64,000 nucleotides of DNA from Trichomonas vaginalis G3. Taxonomy: Eukaryota > Parabasalia > Trichomonadida > Trichomonadidae. The stretch lies in NCBI RefSeq assembly GCF_026262505.1, contig NC_067204.1, positions 25,575,300-25,639,299 of the forward strand, given 5' to 3'. The stretch's first letter is position 1. Each line of letters opens with the position of its first letter. Positions 1-9,287 of the stretch are shown piece by piece. The notes under the pieces are model-generated. The model did no database searches, was not told the origin of the DNA, and saw only the letters and a program-made list of their open reading frames with translations. A program made the translations under genes and the position numbers.

Positions 1-1018
1 ATATATAAAATTTGATCATAAATAAAATCGTTTTAAATTACTTCTTCATTTAAATTATAACAATTATTTTTGGTTTTATATTTTTTTGGATCAAATCCAT
101 TTTAATAGAATTTATATACTATTCATCTATTAGTAAACACTACCGTATATTATTTTTTAAGCTATCTTATTTTTTGAAATTTTATTCAAACCTTTGGTCG
201 CAAGAAGAATTGCATGATAAATAAAAACATTTAATCAAAGTCAATTTTATTTTTCATATTCAAATGGACTGAGTGTTAACATTTAACATTTTTTGCTAAT
301 TGTCGTCAAAAATTAGGCGTAAAGCAAAAATTGATATTTCATATGGTTTTATGATAGATAAGCATTATATTCCCACTCATTATATTCGTAAATTTTGAGG
401 TTTATCCTTCGCTTTTAAGATCATTGAATTTGATTTTTATATAAAATAGTTATATATTAGAAAATAATATGAGTTTATGTGATATTATTTTTCAGAAGAT
501 TTTGTGTTCTTCTTCAAAATTTTATTTTTTTATTAAAAAGAATCTTTACAAAATATACATTTACTTTAATTAATATTTAAAAACGTGCTCTATCAAAAGT
601 TCCAAAAATTCAATATTTTAGCTTTTCTGAGGTGTCACTTTTGATGAATTTCTGTTTACAACATAACAACCCTATGGTAAGGAAAATTCCAACAATTTAT
701 ATTTTCACTCTAAAAAAGATATTTTCTAGAAAAAAATATATTAAAATCAATTTATTCCATAGCTCTAAGTTATTTATGGTCAATTTCCATAGACTTATGG
801 CAATCTCTTTTTAGGGGAATAAACATTCAGGGTTGAGACAGAAATATTTAAAAATGACTTAATATTATATTAAATTTTTATTATTTCGAAACATTCTCGT
901 TTTTACGTTGAATGTCAGTATCCTCAAAAAGAATACTGTTAGTAAATTGTAAATTATTAGAAATAAACCCATAATTCAAGGTGTCGTATTCAGAAGTGAA
1001 GAAACAAAAAACTGACAA
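1..1018. other. Non-coding AT-rich flank
   Basis: Very AT-rich DNA with no open frame that looks coding. The only recognisable content is a partial foldback-element copy at 334-663. The last 350 bases before the transposase gene should hold its promoter, but I see no clear Trichomonas initiator element. Confidence 0.6.
334..663 (+). repeat. Partial foldback (MITE-like) element
   Basis: This 330-bp stretch matches 52738-53067 almost base for base and in the same orientation. There it forms the right half of a complete 632-bp foldback element. Here only the loop, the right palindrome arm and the right terminal repeat (ending CTGTTTACAACA) are present; the left half is missing. It is a non-autonomous DNA transposon remnant outside the Polintons. 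Confidence 0.8.
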
Positions 1019-2416
1019 ATGACATCACAGGAGGTACATGACGCCACAAATTCTGAGATTATTCGCGTCCAATATGAAGGATTCGGTGATCTAATTAAAT
1101 TAGATGGCAAATCATTTACATTTGCCACTTTGATTTGCGGTAAAACATATCAAGAAGCAAGTAACTTATTAAGAGAGGCTGGTATAGATGTACCATCGTC
1201 ACAATACTTTTACAGGATTCAAAAGGTGATTCTCGAGAAAGCGAAGGAATTAGCTGAAAAAAGTGTAAAAAATCATGCATTGCAACTTGAGCCTGGAACT
1301 GTTATCACCATCGATGCTCATTTCTCGCATGTTAGAAATGCAGACGAGTGTGAGTTTGTAGCAATGGGTCCTAAAGGTGACATTGTGGCAAAATTCGTAA
1401 TCGTTAGATCTCGTAAAGGTAAAGCTGGAAATTATACTAGTGCCTCATGCCAAATGGAATCTGTTGCCGCTGATCAGGCTCTTCAAATTTTGGAAGATAC
1501 GGTGGGAAAAGGTATTGTTGACGGTTTTTGCCATGATAGGGATAATAAATCCCGTAATATTGTTCATAAGCATTTTCCTGATGCTGTTGAATATCAAGAT
1601 GGCTTCCATTGCAAAAAGAAATTCGAATTGTGCTGGAAACGTCTTACTTCTAATGAGTATGTAAAAAGTGACATGCCTATCGTCGACTCAAAAATTTTTC
1701 ATGGTATCAAAAACAGACTCAAAATATTCTTTAATACTTTATTGGATAAGCATATTTCCAAAGAACAGATGCTATTTTATTGGCTCCACGCCGTAGATCA
1801 TCTAATTGGAAATCATTCACCAGAATATTGTTTACATTCCACAAAAGATGAAGAAAAAGAACATTTTATATGGACAGCTGGACTTGAAAACGAAAATGCA
1901 AGAAATCATCTACTCGAATTTTTAAAAGATTCCGGATCAGTTTTTCAAATTGTTAATCCGGATTATGCAACTCATATAAATGAGTCATATAATGCTCGAT
2001 CATGCCGTTTTAATCCAAAACATACAAATTATCTCAGTTCATATGAAGGCAGAACAGATATTGCTACAATTTACCACAATGAAGGATATCAAGGATTACT
2101 TGAACTACGTAATTTATCAGGAATTAAGCCAATTCATCCTATCCTTCGGGATTCTCTTATTGAAGAGCACAAAGAAAAAAAGTTGCGCTCGGAACGAGAA
2201 AAGACAGAAGAATATCGATCTGCGCGCTCAGAAAGACGAAAGGCAAGAAAATTGATTGTAAAAGGAAAAGGAGATTACGGAAATGGACAAGATGAAGAAA
2301 TAATTTCAAATGAATCACAAAATTCTTCAGAAATTCCAAAGTATGTAATTGCTGGAATGCCTCAAGAAAAGAGGGAACCGTTTCCATTACCTCAAATTCA
2401 TGGTTTTCAAGAATAA
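1019..2416 (+). CDS. DDE transposase, Mutator-like
   Basis: One uninterrupted ATG-initiated frame encodes 465 residues, in the usual size range for a eukaryotic cut-and-paste transposase. The order of conserved features suggests an RNase H-fold core: TIDAHF (Asp99), a GNYTSASCQMES block (about 138-148), CHDRDNKS (Asp173/Asp175), a following FHCKKK block, and HINESYN (Glu322). The N-S-x-ME, H-D-D and H-x-K pattern resembles the Mutator-like transposase family (PF20700 type); that assignment is inferred from memory of the family. The C-terminal 90 residues are charged and Lys/Arg/Glu-rich, probably binding DNA. No terminal inverted repeats could be fixed around it. It may be an active transposase or a domesticated copy. 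Confidence 0.65.
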   Translation: MTSQEVHDATNSEIIRVQYEGFGDLIKLDGKSFTFATLICGKTYQEASNLLREAGIDVPSSQYFYRIQKVILEKAKELAEKSVKNHALQLEPGTVITIDAHFSHVRNADECEFVAMGPKGDIVAKFVIVRSRKGKAGNYTSASCQMESVAADQALQILEDTVGKGIVDGFCHDRDNKSRNIVHKHFPDAVEYQDGFHCKKKFELCWKRLTSNEYVKSDMPIVDSKIFHGIKNRLKIFFNTLLDKHISKEQMLFYWLHAVDHLIGNHSPEYCLHSTKDEEKEHFIWTAGLENENARNHLLEFLKDSGSVFQIVNPDYATHINESYNARSCRFNPKHTNYLSSYEGRTDIATIYHNEGYQGLLELRNLSGIKPIHPILRDSLIEEHKEKKLRSEREKTEEYRSARSERRKARKLIVKGKGDYGNGQDEEIISNESQNSSEIPKYVIAGMPQEKREPFPLPQIHGFQE

Positions 2417-2579
2417 TTTAATAATTTAAACAATTTTATTTTTTACAACTTTTAACTTTACTATAACATTACATAATGTATACACAATATATTTGTTATA
2501 TTATTTTAAATTTTACAAATCCAAGAGATTCTGATTGCAAAAAGAGGTGACCAAACTATTTTTTGAAAGTCCGCCATAA

Positions 2580-2830
2580 CTTTAATGGTACTATTTCAGC
2601 GTGTACAATGAATACAAAAATTCTAAGAGTGCCACATAAAATAGTACTTTAGACTTGAGTTAATGCTACCAAGCAAATGTTAAAAAGATGACTTTAGTGT
2701 TTTGATAATCAAAGATTAAAATCATTATTGTCTAAATCAATAATCATAACGACAGAAGTTAATGTTTTTTCATCAGTGCTTTAAATCCACTTTTAAAAGT
2801 ATACCTCAAAAATCAAAATATCAAAAAAAA
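2580..2830 (+). repeat. 250-bp dispersed repeat, left copy
   Basis: Reverse-complement match to 55131-55380, starting CTTTAATGGTACTATTTCAG and ending in a run of A. Identity is near complete over 250 bp and drops abruptly at both ends, as expected of a dispersed element rather than shared ancestry of the flanks. No coding potential. It lies about 160 bp after the Mutator-like gene. Confidence 0.8.
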
Positions 2831-4143
2831 TTGGCCGATAGGTTTGGCTTTAATTTTTGTCTGCTTTTATGATTTGATATGGATGTTATAATTTTAAAAG
2901 TTGAGCCAAATTCACCAATAGATTTTTGAGATTTGCAAATACTCAATAATTTTCAGCGTGTTATCTTTTATTAAAAGAACTATTTGGTTTCAGTATCATA
3001 TAAATTGATATTTACTTTCTATTTGAACCTTCATTTAGCTAATGATTTAGTAATACAGATTTCATCTAATCCTTATAAGAGAATTTTGAATTTGTTATAA
3101 TAAAAAAACAAACAGATATAGCTTACACTTCTATAATAAAGATACCTTTTATAGAAATCAGTATGAAATGTGTTTTTTGACACGTAAAGCTCTCAATTCA
3201 TTATAACATGTTTGTCGATTTTTATATATTTTTCGCTTTCATTATCTATGATATTAAAAATTATGTCATCAGAATGTGAAATAATTAAACAAATGCCCTG
3301 CGGGAAGTATTTTATACTAGAATTTATAAAAAAAATCACTGTACGTTTAGCCTACTGGTTATGTCGTGGGGTTCAAAGGCAATATGTTCAAATCAGTAAG
3401 CACCCAGTTTTTTTTTATTTTTTTTTAACAAGGTGAATATAACTTTTGATCGAAATCAATGAGTTACATGAATTATCATTTATCTAACTACAATTAAATT
3501 GTGAAAATATACTATCCAATATTAGCGTTTAATAAAATCAAAGATTATTGACTTATATTTTGAAAGTAATCTAAGCAGAATTTAGATATCCAAATTCTAA
3601 ATATCTTCATGCTTAGATGCTAGATAATATATTCTTATTTGAAAAATTTATAATGTTATTATTTTCTTATTTGATATTTACTACAAGCAGAAAAGCATTT
3701 ATATTGTAAATTAACAGATTATGATAATTATACTCGTTTTTATATGTTCTTAATGAAGAATATCAAACGTATTTCTATGAGTTTTAAAAAATGAAAAGTT
3801 TTAATATGGCTAATATATTTATTATCATTAATAGAATAAAAAAGTTTTTTTCGCATATCACTCGATGATTTACCTTCGAGTTTTGATAAATTTCGAAAAA
3901 ATTTAAGGAATGCTCTTTGAATTTCTTTACCTATAAGCATATTATCTGCCGTATTATTTTTCGCTAATTGTAGAATTTTATTTAATTTTAATAATTAACC
4001 TTCTAAGCTTATTGAGAGATCACATTGTATATTTGATACGTAGTACATATGCTAAATCTGTGAATTAGATTGTAAGATATTGAACAAACGTTCTTAAACA
4101 TTTTAGATTTTAGGGAATTACTGAATTAAACTATATTTCTTAT

Positions 4144-4314
4144 ATGATATCTTCATGTTTGGATGCTTTGGGTATAATTTATTGGGCTTTTTCTATCCAA
4201 ATGTTTGGCAATGGTAACCCAATTTCTAACAAATTTATGATGGAAAAATTTATGACTTTTATGGAGCCGAAAAAAAAGCATAGAATGAATAAGACTATTA
4301 AAGATAAGCTGTAA
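4144..4314 (+). other. Possible small or fragmentary gene
   Basis: A 56-residue ATG-to-stop frame beginning MISSCLDALGIIYWAFS, with a more protein-like composition than the surrounding DNA: a hydrophobic first half and a Lys-rich end. No family recognised. It could be a remnant of a larger gene or chance. Confidence 0.2.
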
Positions 4315-4995
4315 TTTGATTGTGAATTTTAAGAAAAGAATTTGGATTAAAATTTGAAATTCTTTTTTTTTGAAAATTAGCCGATGATATGCTTAAGCTA
4401 AAAATTACTAGAAGCGGTGTGATATAATTTATATAAAAAAACTCATAATTGCCATTATTATTGGTACATATAAAGTCAAATTATAATTTGCAGTTATGCT
4501 TTAATCAAAATCTATATTGAAACGCTTTGTCACATCCATTAAAAAGGCTGTCGCATATAAATCCAAACATTTGCTTGGTATGTACTTTTCCATTTTAACG
4601 TCCTGATTGATATAAGCATGTTTTACACTTTAAAATAGTAATTATGACAACCTGTACACCATAGAAGTAGGCTATAACAAGAAAAATTAGATTGACATCG
4701 AATAATTTCAAGATTTAGAAACAATTTGTAGCTTTCTCAATTATCTAGAGTTAAAATTCATTTATAATGAGGTCATATATTTTAATTATCTTGTAATCAA
4801 TGTTCGAACATTACCATTAAAGGAATTTTTACTTTAATTAAATTTAAAAAATATAATTTGTGACTAAAAATAACAAACAAGTTTAATACAAACAAAATAG
4901 TATACAAATATACAAAAGAACTATCATTTAACGAATATTTCAATCTGAGATTTGAAATTTATGATAGTTATAATAAAGGAGCTCTATTTTGAGAG

Positions 4996-6495
4996 CTATG
5001 CAGCGAAGTAGAGTGTGGTTACATGACTATAATTCACTTTGTTTTCAATTGTCATTGTGCGAAGTGTACTCCTTAAGATTTGTGAAAAATTGCCTTTATT
5101 TATGAGATCAACAATGTGTTTTGGATGACGTTTCGCATTTAGAATAGCAAACTCTAGATTCTCATATGTGATCCCGTTATGAAATCTACTTAATGTATTA
5201 TGAATGTATGTTTCAAAATCGCTGAATTTGTTTGCCTTCTTGGCAAAATTTGATGGTAAAATGACATTTTCTGGGAATAATTGAGCAATATGGCTTTCTT
5301 CATATAATGGATCATTTTCAAGAGGATCAGATTTGTCATTATGAGGATCTAAATCGTTTAATCCTTTCTTGCGTGATTTTTTTTTGATTGGGTTGTCAAA
5401 AACATCTTTTTTGACAGATAAACGTGAAAAAATACTATAACCTGAAATTGGATTTGATATATGTGTTGACATTAAAATTTTTGAGTGAAATTGATTAATT
5501 TCATTCACCCAACTAAGCAATACATCAACGCTGGAATTACTATTATATCTAAATCCACATTTGGATAACAAGGCATATGCATATTCTTTGCACATTTCAT
5601 ATTGACGTGAATCTTGACGCATTGTGTAAATGTCTTCAAATGTAATACCAGCTTGATAGTCACGTGAATGGGTTTTCCAGTCAATATCGTATTTTTTATG
5701 AATTTTGAGTGTTAAATTACATTCTGCAATAGATGTTTCGGTTGTTGACAAATCATACTTAAAATGAGCCATGACGCGAAGTAAACCATTCAAATGTTCT
5801 TCCGTCATGGTTGTCAAATGAGAAAAATTGAAAAATGTTGAATTAATACTGAAAAAAATATTGGAAACAAATGATTGTTGCTGTAAGATGCTTTACAACT
5901 TCCCAAGTTCCCATATAATAGACCGGATAAATGTTTCCGTCTATTTTGACAACACCAAGATTTGTCTTAATGTGACGGTCTCTCATTTGAATGCAATGAT
6001 GTACCAAGAGCAGATATGCAAACCACATCATTTGACATCTTGTGTCAGCATTAAATGCCTCATTTCGTATGCTTTCATACCAGAATGCAAGTGGAGCTAT
6101 GAATAATGCTTCATTATAATAGTTTTTTTCTAGAAGCGCCTTTACAGCTCTAATTGAAAATATTGTGATCGGATATTTATCTTTTATCCTTCCCAGAGGT
6201 GAAGTATCATTAAGAGCATCACCGAATTCGATTGCATCTCTGATCTTGTTAACATCAACAATTGTATTCAGATCAGATGGATGAACTAAAAGCTTAAGTG
6301 TTGCATCGAGTAATCTGGTACGTTCAAGTTTTGACATATGTATGAGATCATTAATCCATACAACTTGATCTCCTTTCTTTAAGATAGCAGTAGCTCTTTT
6401 AAATATTTCTTCGGGATCATTACCTTGCAAAATTTCATTAATAAATTCATCTTGATGCTTATCATATCCGGGATCTCCATCAGTAATGATGACTC
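4996..6495 (-). pseudogene. DDE-transposase-like gene, C-terminal half
   Basis: This is the C-terminal half of a gene whose N-terminal half is at 53407-54297; Polinton A separates them. Right at the insertion site the frame reads VIITDGDPGY, a hydrophobic strand ending in an Asp typical of the second catalytic position of an RNase H-fold transposase. It is followed by a conserved block WINDLIHMSKLERTRLL and, further on, EEHLNGLLRVMAH, a candidate for the third acidic position. A frame change in a T run near 5856 separates the last 273 codons from the rest, so the gene was probably already decaying or has a sequencing error. Likely a DNA-transposon or domesticated-transposase gene of the Trichomonas genome, not part of the Polinton. 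Confidence 0.55.
6491..6495. repeat. Target-site duplication of Polinton A, left
   Basis: GACTC directly outside the left tip AGTTAGTATGG; the same five bases lie directly outside the right tip at 53407-53411. Confidence 0.9.
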
Positions 6496-6671
6496 AGTTA
6501 GTATGGTTAAGTCGTGTACTGAGGCACTGCGCACCTCCGTACACCACTTAGCGGTTTTGACACTTTACAAAACCGTTAACGTATATTTTACAACACAAAC
6601 ACCAACTTAACCTTAAATATTTACAAAGCCACCAACCACTTCACCTCACTACTGTAAAAAAATAAACGTTC

Positions 6672-6992
6672 TCACTTACAAAAGTATTGCAACTCCTCCC
6701 ATTGCTGTGCTTCACATAACAGTTCATATTCTTCTGACTCACTTTCTTCTTCATATAGGTCAAAATCACTGTCAAAATAAATGTTAGTAAGTTTTGACAA
6801 AGCTAATGAAACACGTTTACCGTTTGTATCGTATGCTTGTATAAACTTTCCATTCTTCATTCCTTCATAAACGCTCAAACTAACTTTACCCTTTCTCCCT
6901 CGTATCTGATAGAATGTATTTTCACGAGGAACGAAGAACAAGTTCTTGAACTCATGACCGTTGTAGTTTGTTATCTCAATAGTTTTCGTCAT
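6672..6992 (-). CDS. Small protein encoded in terminal repeat of A
   Basis: 106 residues read outward toward the element tip. The N-terminal two thirds (NYNGHEFKNLFFVP, FYQIRGR, SLSVYEG) align with the 94-residue protein in the terminal repeats of Polinton B (YNKHTFKHLFFLP, FFQIHPR, SLTVYKD), so the two are homologues. The C-terminus is very acidic. A second copy lies at the other end of A and is split by a foldback element. Function unknown. Its place in both ends suggests a role in end recognition or early expression, which is inference only. Confidence 0.65.
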   Translation of the reverse strand: MTKTIEITNYNGHEFKNLFFVPRENTFYQIRGRKGKVSLSVYEGMKNGKFIQAYDTNGKRVSLALSKLTNIYFDSDFDLYEEESESEEYELLCEAQQWEELQYFCK

Positions 6993-7080
6993 TTATATAA
7001 AAATAAAATAAAAAATAAACTTAAAAATTAATGATATCACCACCCTCACACGTATGAAAACATAGCACAAAAATAAATTT

Positions 7081-7127
7081 AGGTGAAGTGGTGAGATCTC
7101 ACCTCTTTTTCACCTGTTTTTTCACCC
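7081..7127. promoter_or_regulatory. GGTGA/TCACC palindrome cluster
   Basis: The core GGTGAGATCTCACC is a perfect palindrome and is flanked by further GGTGA and TCACC words, so several alternative stems can form. Copies recur near 8468-8518, 19297-19344, 19476-19523, 23515-23565, 38059-38110 and 52135-52182, always beside small-gene boundaries. It could be a transcription terminator or a protein-binding site. Confidence 0.5.
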
Positions 7128-7135
7128 TGTTGAAT

Positions 7136-7663
7136 TCATTGCTTTATAACTCTCTTCCTTGGTTTCTTTTTAGTTGCTTTCTTCACGTCTGTCTCCAACT
7201 TGACTGTCTTTCTTCTTCGTCCGTAATGATACCAGTTACTTCCACCAGTCAATGGGTCAAATGGTCTTTCGTAAGGGTTTCCATACATTCCATAGGGACC
7301 ATACGGAAGAACTACTGGTGGAGAAGAAACATTTTCTTTAGTTCCATCGAATCTATTTAAATGCATTGTTTCACCTTTCATCTGGTCATTAAAGTCTTTT
7401 GCGTGTTTTGCAAACTCATCGTCCTTTCCTAAAGCATTTTCTGACTCAGTCGCAACCAAATTGGATGCTTTATTTATGAGCCCTATTTTATTTAATCTTA
7501 ACTTCTTTGCAACCCAGCCTCCAATCTTTCCTTTATTTGCATCTAATGTCTTCGAAACCCTTCCTCCACTCATTTTATTTACTGCGTCATAAGCTCCAAG
7601 TGCTTTTGCTCCAAATGCTAATGCTTTTGTTCCCATTGCACCTAAAGCTGCCCAAGCTACCAT
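7136..7663 (-). CDS. Gly/Ala-rich small virion-like protein (A)
   Basis: 175 residues beginning MVAWAALGAMGTKALAFGAK, a small-residue amphipathic N-terminus, then a basic middle and a Pro/Gly/Tyr-rich stretch (about 118-150), ending in a strongly basic KKKPRKRVIKQ. The copy in B (37525-38052) is the same length and nearly identical. An amphipathic head with a basic tail is reminiscent of minor core or membrane-active capsid proteins of adenovirus-type viruses, but no family was recognised. The upstream gene's stop codon abuts this ATG, so the two are probably cotranscribed. Confidence 0.6.
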   Translation of the reverse strand: MVAWAALGAMGTKALAFGAKALGAYDAVNKMSGGRVSKTLDANKGKIGGWVAKKLRLNKIGLINKASNLVATESENALGKDDEFAKHAKDFNDQMKGETMHLNRFDGTKENVSSPPVVLPYGPYGMYGNPYERPFDPLTGGSNWYHYGRRRKTVKLETDVKKATKKKPRKRVIKQ

Positions 7664-7869
7664 TTACACCATATTAAAATCATCTCTCTTCAATATTATC
7701 TCATAAAAGTTCTCGTTACTGGAGAAAGTCAATGAAACATAAACATTCTCACGGGCTTCACCCTCACCGCTTTGCGGTCTATCCAACTTCTTTCTTATAT
7801 CATCTATACGCTTCAAAATGTCTGAACAATTGCTAACATCTTCTACAACAGTTATTTCATCATGAATGA
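7664..7869 (-). pseudogene. 74-residue gene of A, part interrupted by Polinton B
   Basis: Downstream part of a small gene whose B copy is at 37300-37524. Polinton B is inserted near its 5' end, and the first few codons are at 38704-38728. It has an acidic, hydrophilic product with no recognised domain. It contains a two-hairpin GC-rich motif (7753-7777) shared with other Polinton genes. Confidence 0.7.
7864..7869. repeat. Target-site duplication of Polinton B, left
   Basis: GAATGA, repeated at 38704-38709 on the far side of Polinton B. The exact tip is uncertain by up to three bases. Confidence 0.8.
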
Positions 7870-8548
7870 GTTAGTTAGTAAACATATCTTGGGTACTGCG
7901 GCACTGCGTTCCACCTTACCCAAGATAACGGTTTGACACTTTACAAAACCGTTAACGTATATTTTACAACACAAACGACAACACTAACTTAACCTTAAAT
8001 ATTTACAAAGCCGCCAACCACTTCACTAACGAACTCACTAATGTAAAAAAATAAACGTTCTCACTATCGTTCTCACTAACAACTTCACTAATGTTCTCAT
8101 AAATTTTCCTCAATATCTTCATCATCAGTGTTAACCCTATTGTAGTCATACTTGAAGCCATAAACTTTCTCTAACTTCTTAACGTACAATTTACATAACT
8201 TACCTTCGTCATCGTATGGTTTAATGATATAACTATTTCTATCTTTATACACAGTCAATGAAAAGTCAACTGGTCTCGGATGTATTTGAAAGAACATGTT
8301 ATGCTCAGGAAGGAAGAATAAATGTTTAAATGTATGTTTGTTATACTGTGGAATTCGAATGAGTTGCTTTTGTTCTGTCATTTATATAAAATTAAAATAA
8401 AAAATAAACTTAAAATTAATGATATCACCACCCTCACACGTATGAAAACATAGCACAAAAATATATTTAGGTGAAGTGGTGAGATCTCACCTCTTTTTTC
8501 ACCTGTTTTTTCACCCTGTTGAATTCATTGCTTTATAACTCTCTTCCT
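7870..8548 (+). repeat. Polinton B left terminal inverted repeat
   Basis: About 680 bp matching the reverse complement of 38040-38703. It is organised like the A repeat (tip, TTCACTAACGA-like words, small outward gene, promoter region, GGTGA/TCACC palindrome). The outer 30 bp and the gene differ from A, while the palindrome and promoter region are nearly identical. Confidence 0.85.
8097..8381 (-). CDS. Small protein encoded in terminal repeat of B
   Basis: 94 residues, homologous to the 106-residue terminal-repeat protein of A (shared pattern: F-K-x-LFF-x-P, F-x-Q-I, S-L-x-V-Y, then a Lys/Tyr-rich region and an acidic tail). It is read outward to the tip. The second copy in the right repeat (38196-38479) is broken. 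Function unknown. Confidence 0.65.
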   Translation of the reverse strand: MTEQKQLIRIPQYNKHTFKHLFFLPEHNMFFQIHPRPVDFSLTVYKDRNSYIIKPYDDEGKLCKLYVKKLEKVYGFKYDYNRVNTDDEDIEENL

Positions 8549-8769
8549 TTATCCAACTCTTCTAACTTCTGCTTAAGTTCAGCAATGTTGTCCTCATGAA
8601 GTTTAATCTTTCTCAAAATTCCTTCTTTATCTAATGGTTGCTTTATCTTTCTAAACTGAACTCTACCATCCTTCATAGTATGAATGTAAAAACCTTCTGG
8701 AATAGTTCCTGATTTAATGTATTCTACCAAAAACTTTTGTTTCATTGCTTCAGTGACTTTATTTGTCAT
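8533..8769 (-). CDS. Small coiled-coil protein (B)
   Basis: 78 residues from the first ATG. The C-terminal third (ILRKIKLHEDNIAELKQKL) has heptad spacing typical of a coiled coil. The middle contains GTIPEGFYIHTMKDGRVQF, probably a small beta structure. The stop codon and last codons lie within the terminal repeat. A near-identical copy is at 51880-52116. No family recognised. Confidence 0.6.
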   Translation of the reverse strand: MTNKVTEAMKQKFLVEYIKSGTIPEGFYIHTMKDGRVQFRKIKQPLDKEGILRKIKLHEDNIAELKQKLEELDKGREL

Positions 8770-8817
8770 TTCAATCAAATAAAAATTTTAATATTAAATA
8801 AAAATAACGTTATTTTT

Positions 8818-9257
8818 TCAGTAAGGAAACGCAGGAGTTTTACGATTTATTTGAGGAGTAGGTTCTGGTTTAAATGTTGGAGTCGGTTTAGGAGTTGACT
8901 TTTGAACAGGAGTTTGTACTTCCATAGGTTCAGGAGTCATTGAAGGTTTTGCTTGTGAAGGCGTTGGAGTTTGTTTAACTTCAGCTACTTCAGTATTATT
9001 TACAACATTTGCTTTATTTCTTTTCAACATCATAACTGCTCCTGCTGTAGCTAGCAAACCTAGTGGGAGACCATATTTATATAAGGACTTGACCAAATGC
9101 TATTTTTGACAGGAGCTGGTGGAACACCTAACCTTGGTGAGACTGCTCTTTGCCATTGTGCAGCTCGTAAGAAATATTCAATAGGTGCTCCATAATCGTT
9201 TGGTAAAGTTTGTTTCATAGATGGTGAAGGTTCACGAGAGCTTGATGAAGAACTCAT
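8818..9257 (-). pseudogene. Single-pass membrane protein with Pro/Thr tail (B)
   Basis: Copy of the 146-residue gene at 51391-51831. Parts: a Ser-rich head, a short region containing YGAPIEYFLRAAQWQRA, one membrane segment (GLPLGLLATA), and a long Pro/Thr/Lys-rich tail. It lies just downstream of the capsid gene. It is broken, with about one break. A virion membrane or spike-linked role is possible but unproven. Confidence 0.65.
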
Positions 9258-9287
9258 TTATAAGCTTTAAAAATAAACGTTCATCCT

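Larger units (their letters stand above)
2417..4995. other. Non-coding region with dispersed repeat
   Basis: About 2.6 kb of AT-rich DNA without a convincing gene. It contains a 251-bp repeat (2580-2830) that recurs inverted 52 kb away, and one short coding-like stretch at 4144-4314. Other open frames here are short, low-complexity and unlike real proteins. Confidence 0.6.
6496..7163 (+). repeat. Polinton A left terminal inverted repeat
   Basis: About 668 bp that match the reverse complement of 52100-53406 once the 632-bp foldback insertion there is discounted. The outer 160 bp hold runs of the form TTCACTAACGA and a conserved CCTTAAATATTTAC block. The inner part carries the small minus-strand gene, its promoter region and a GGTGA/TCACC palindrome. 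The inner boundary falls inside the 3' end of the next gene. Confidence 0.85.

Noticed and set aside
632-814. 60-residue open frame on the plus strand
   Set aside because: It begins inside the foldback remnant and does not resemble a protein.
3212-3940. Two short open frames (74 and 66 residues)
   Set aside because: AT-rich, low complexity, no start context, and no similarity to anything else in the window.
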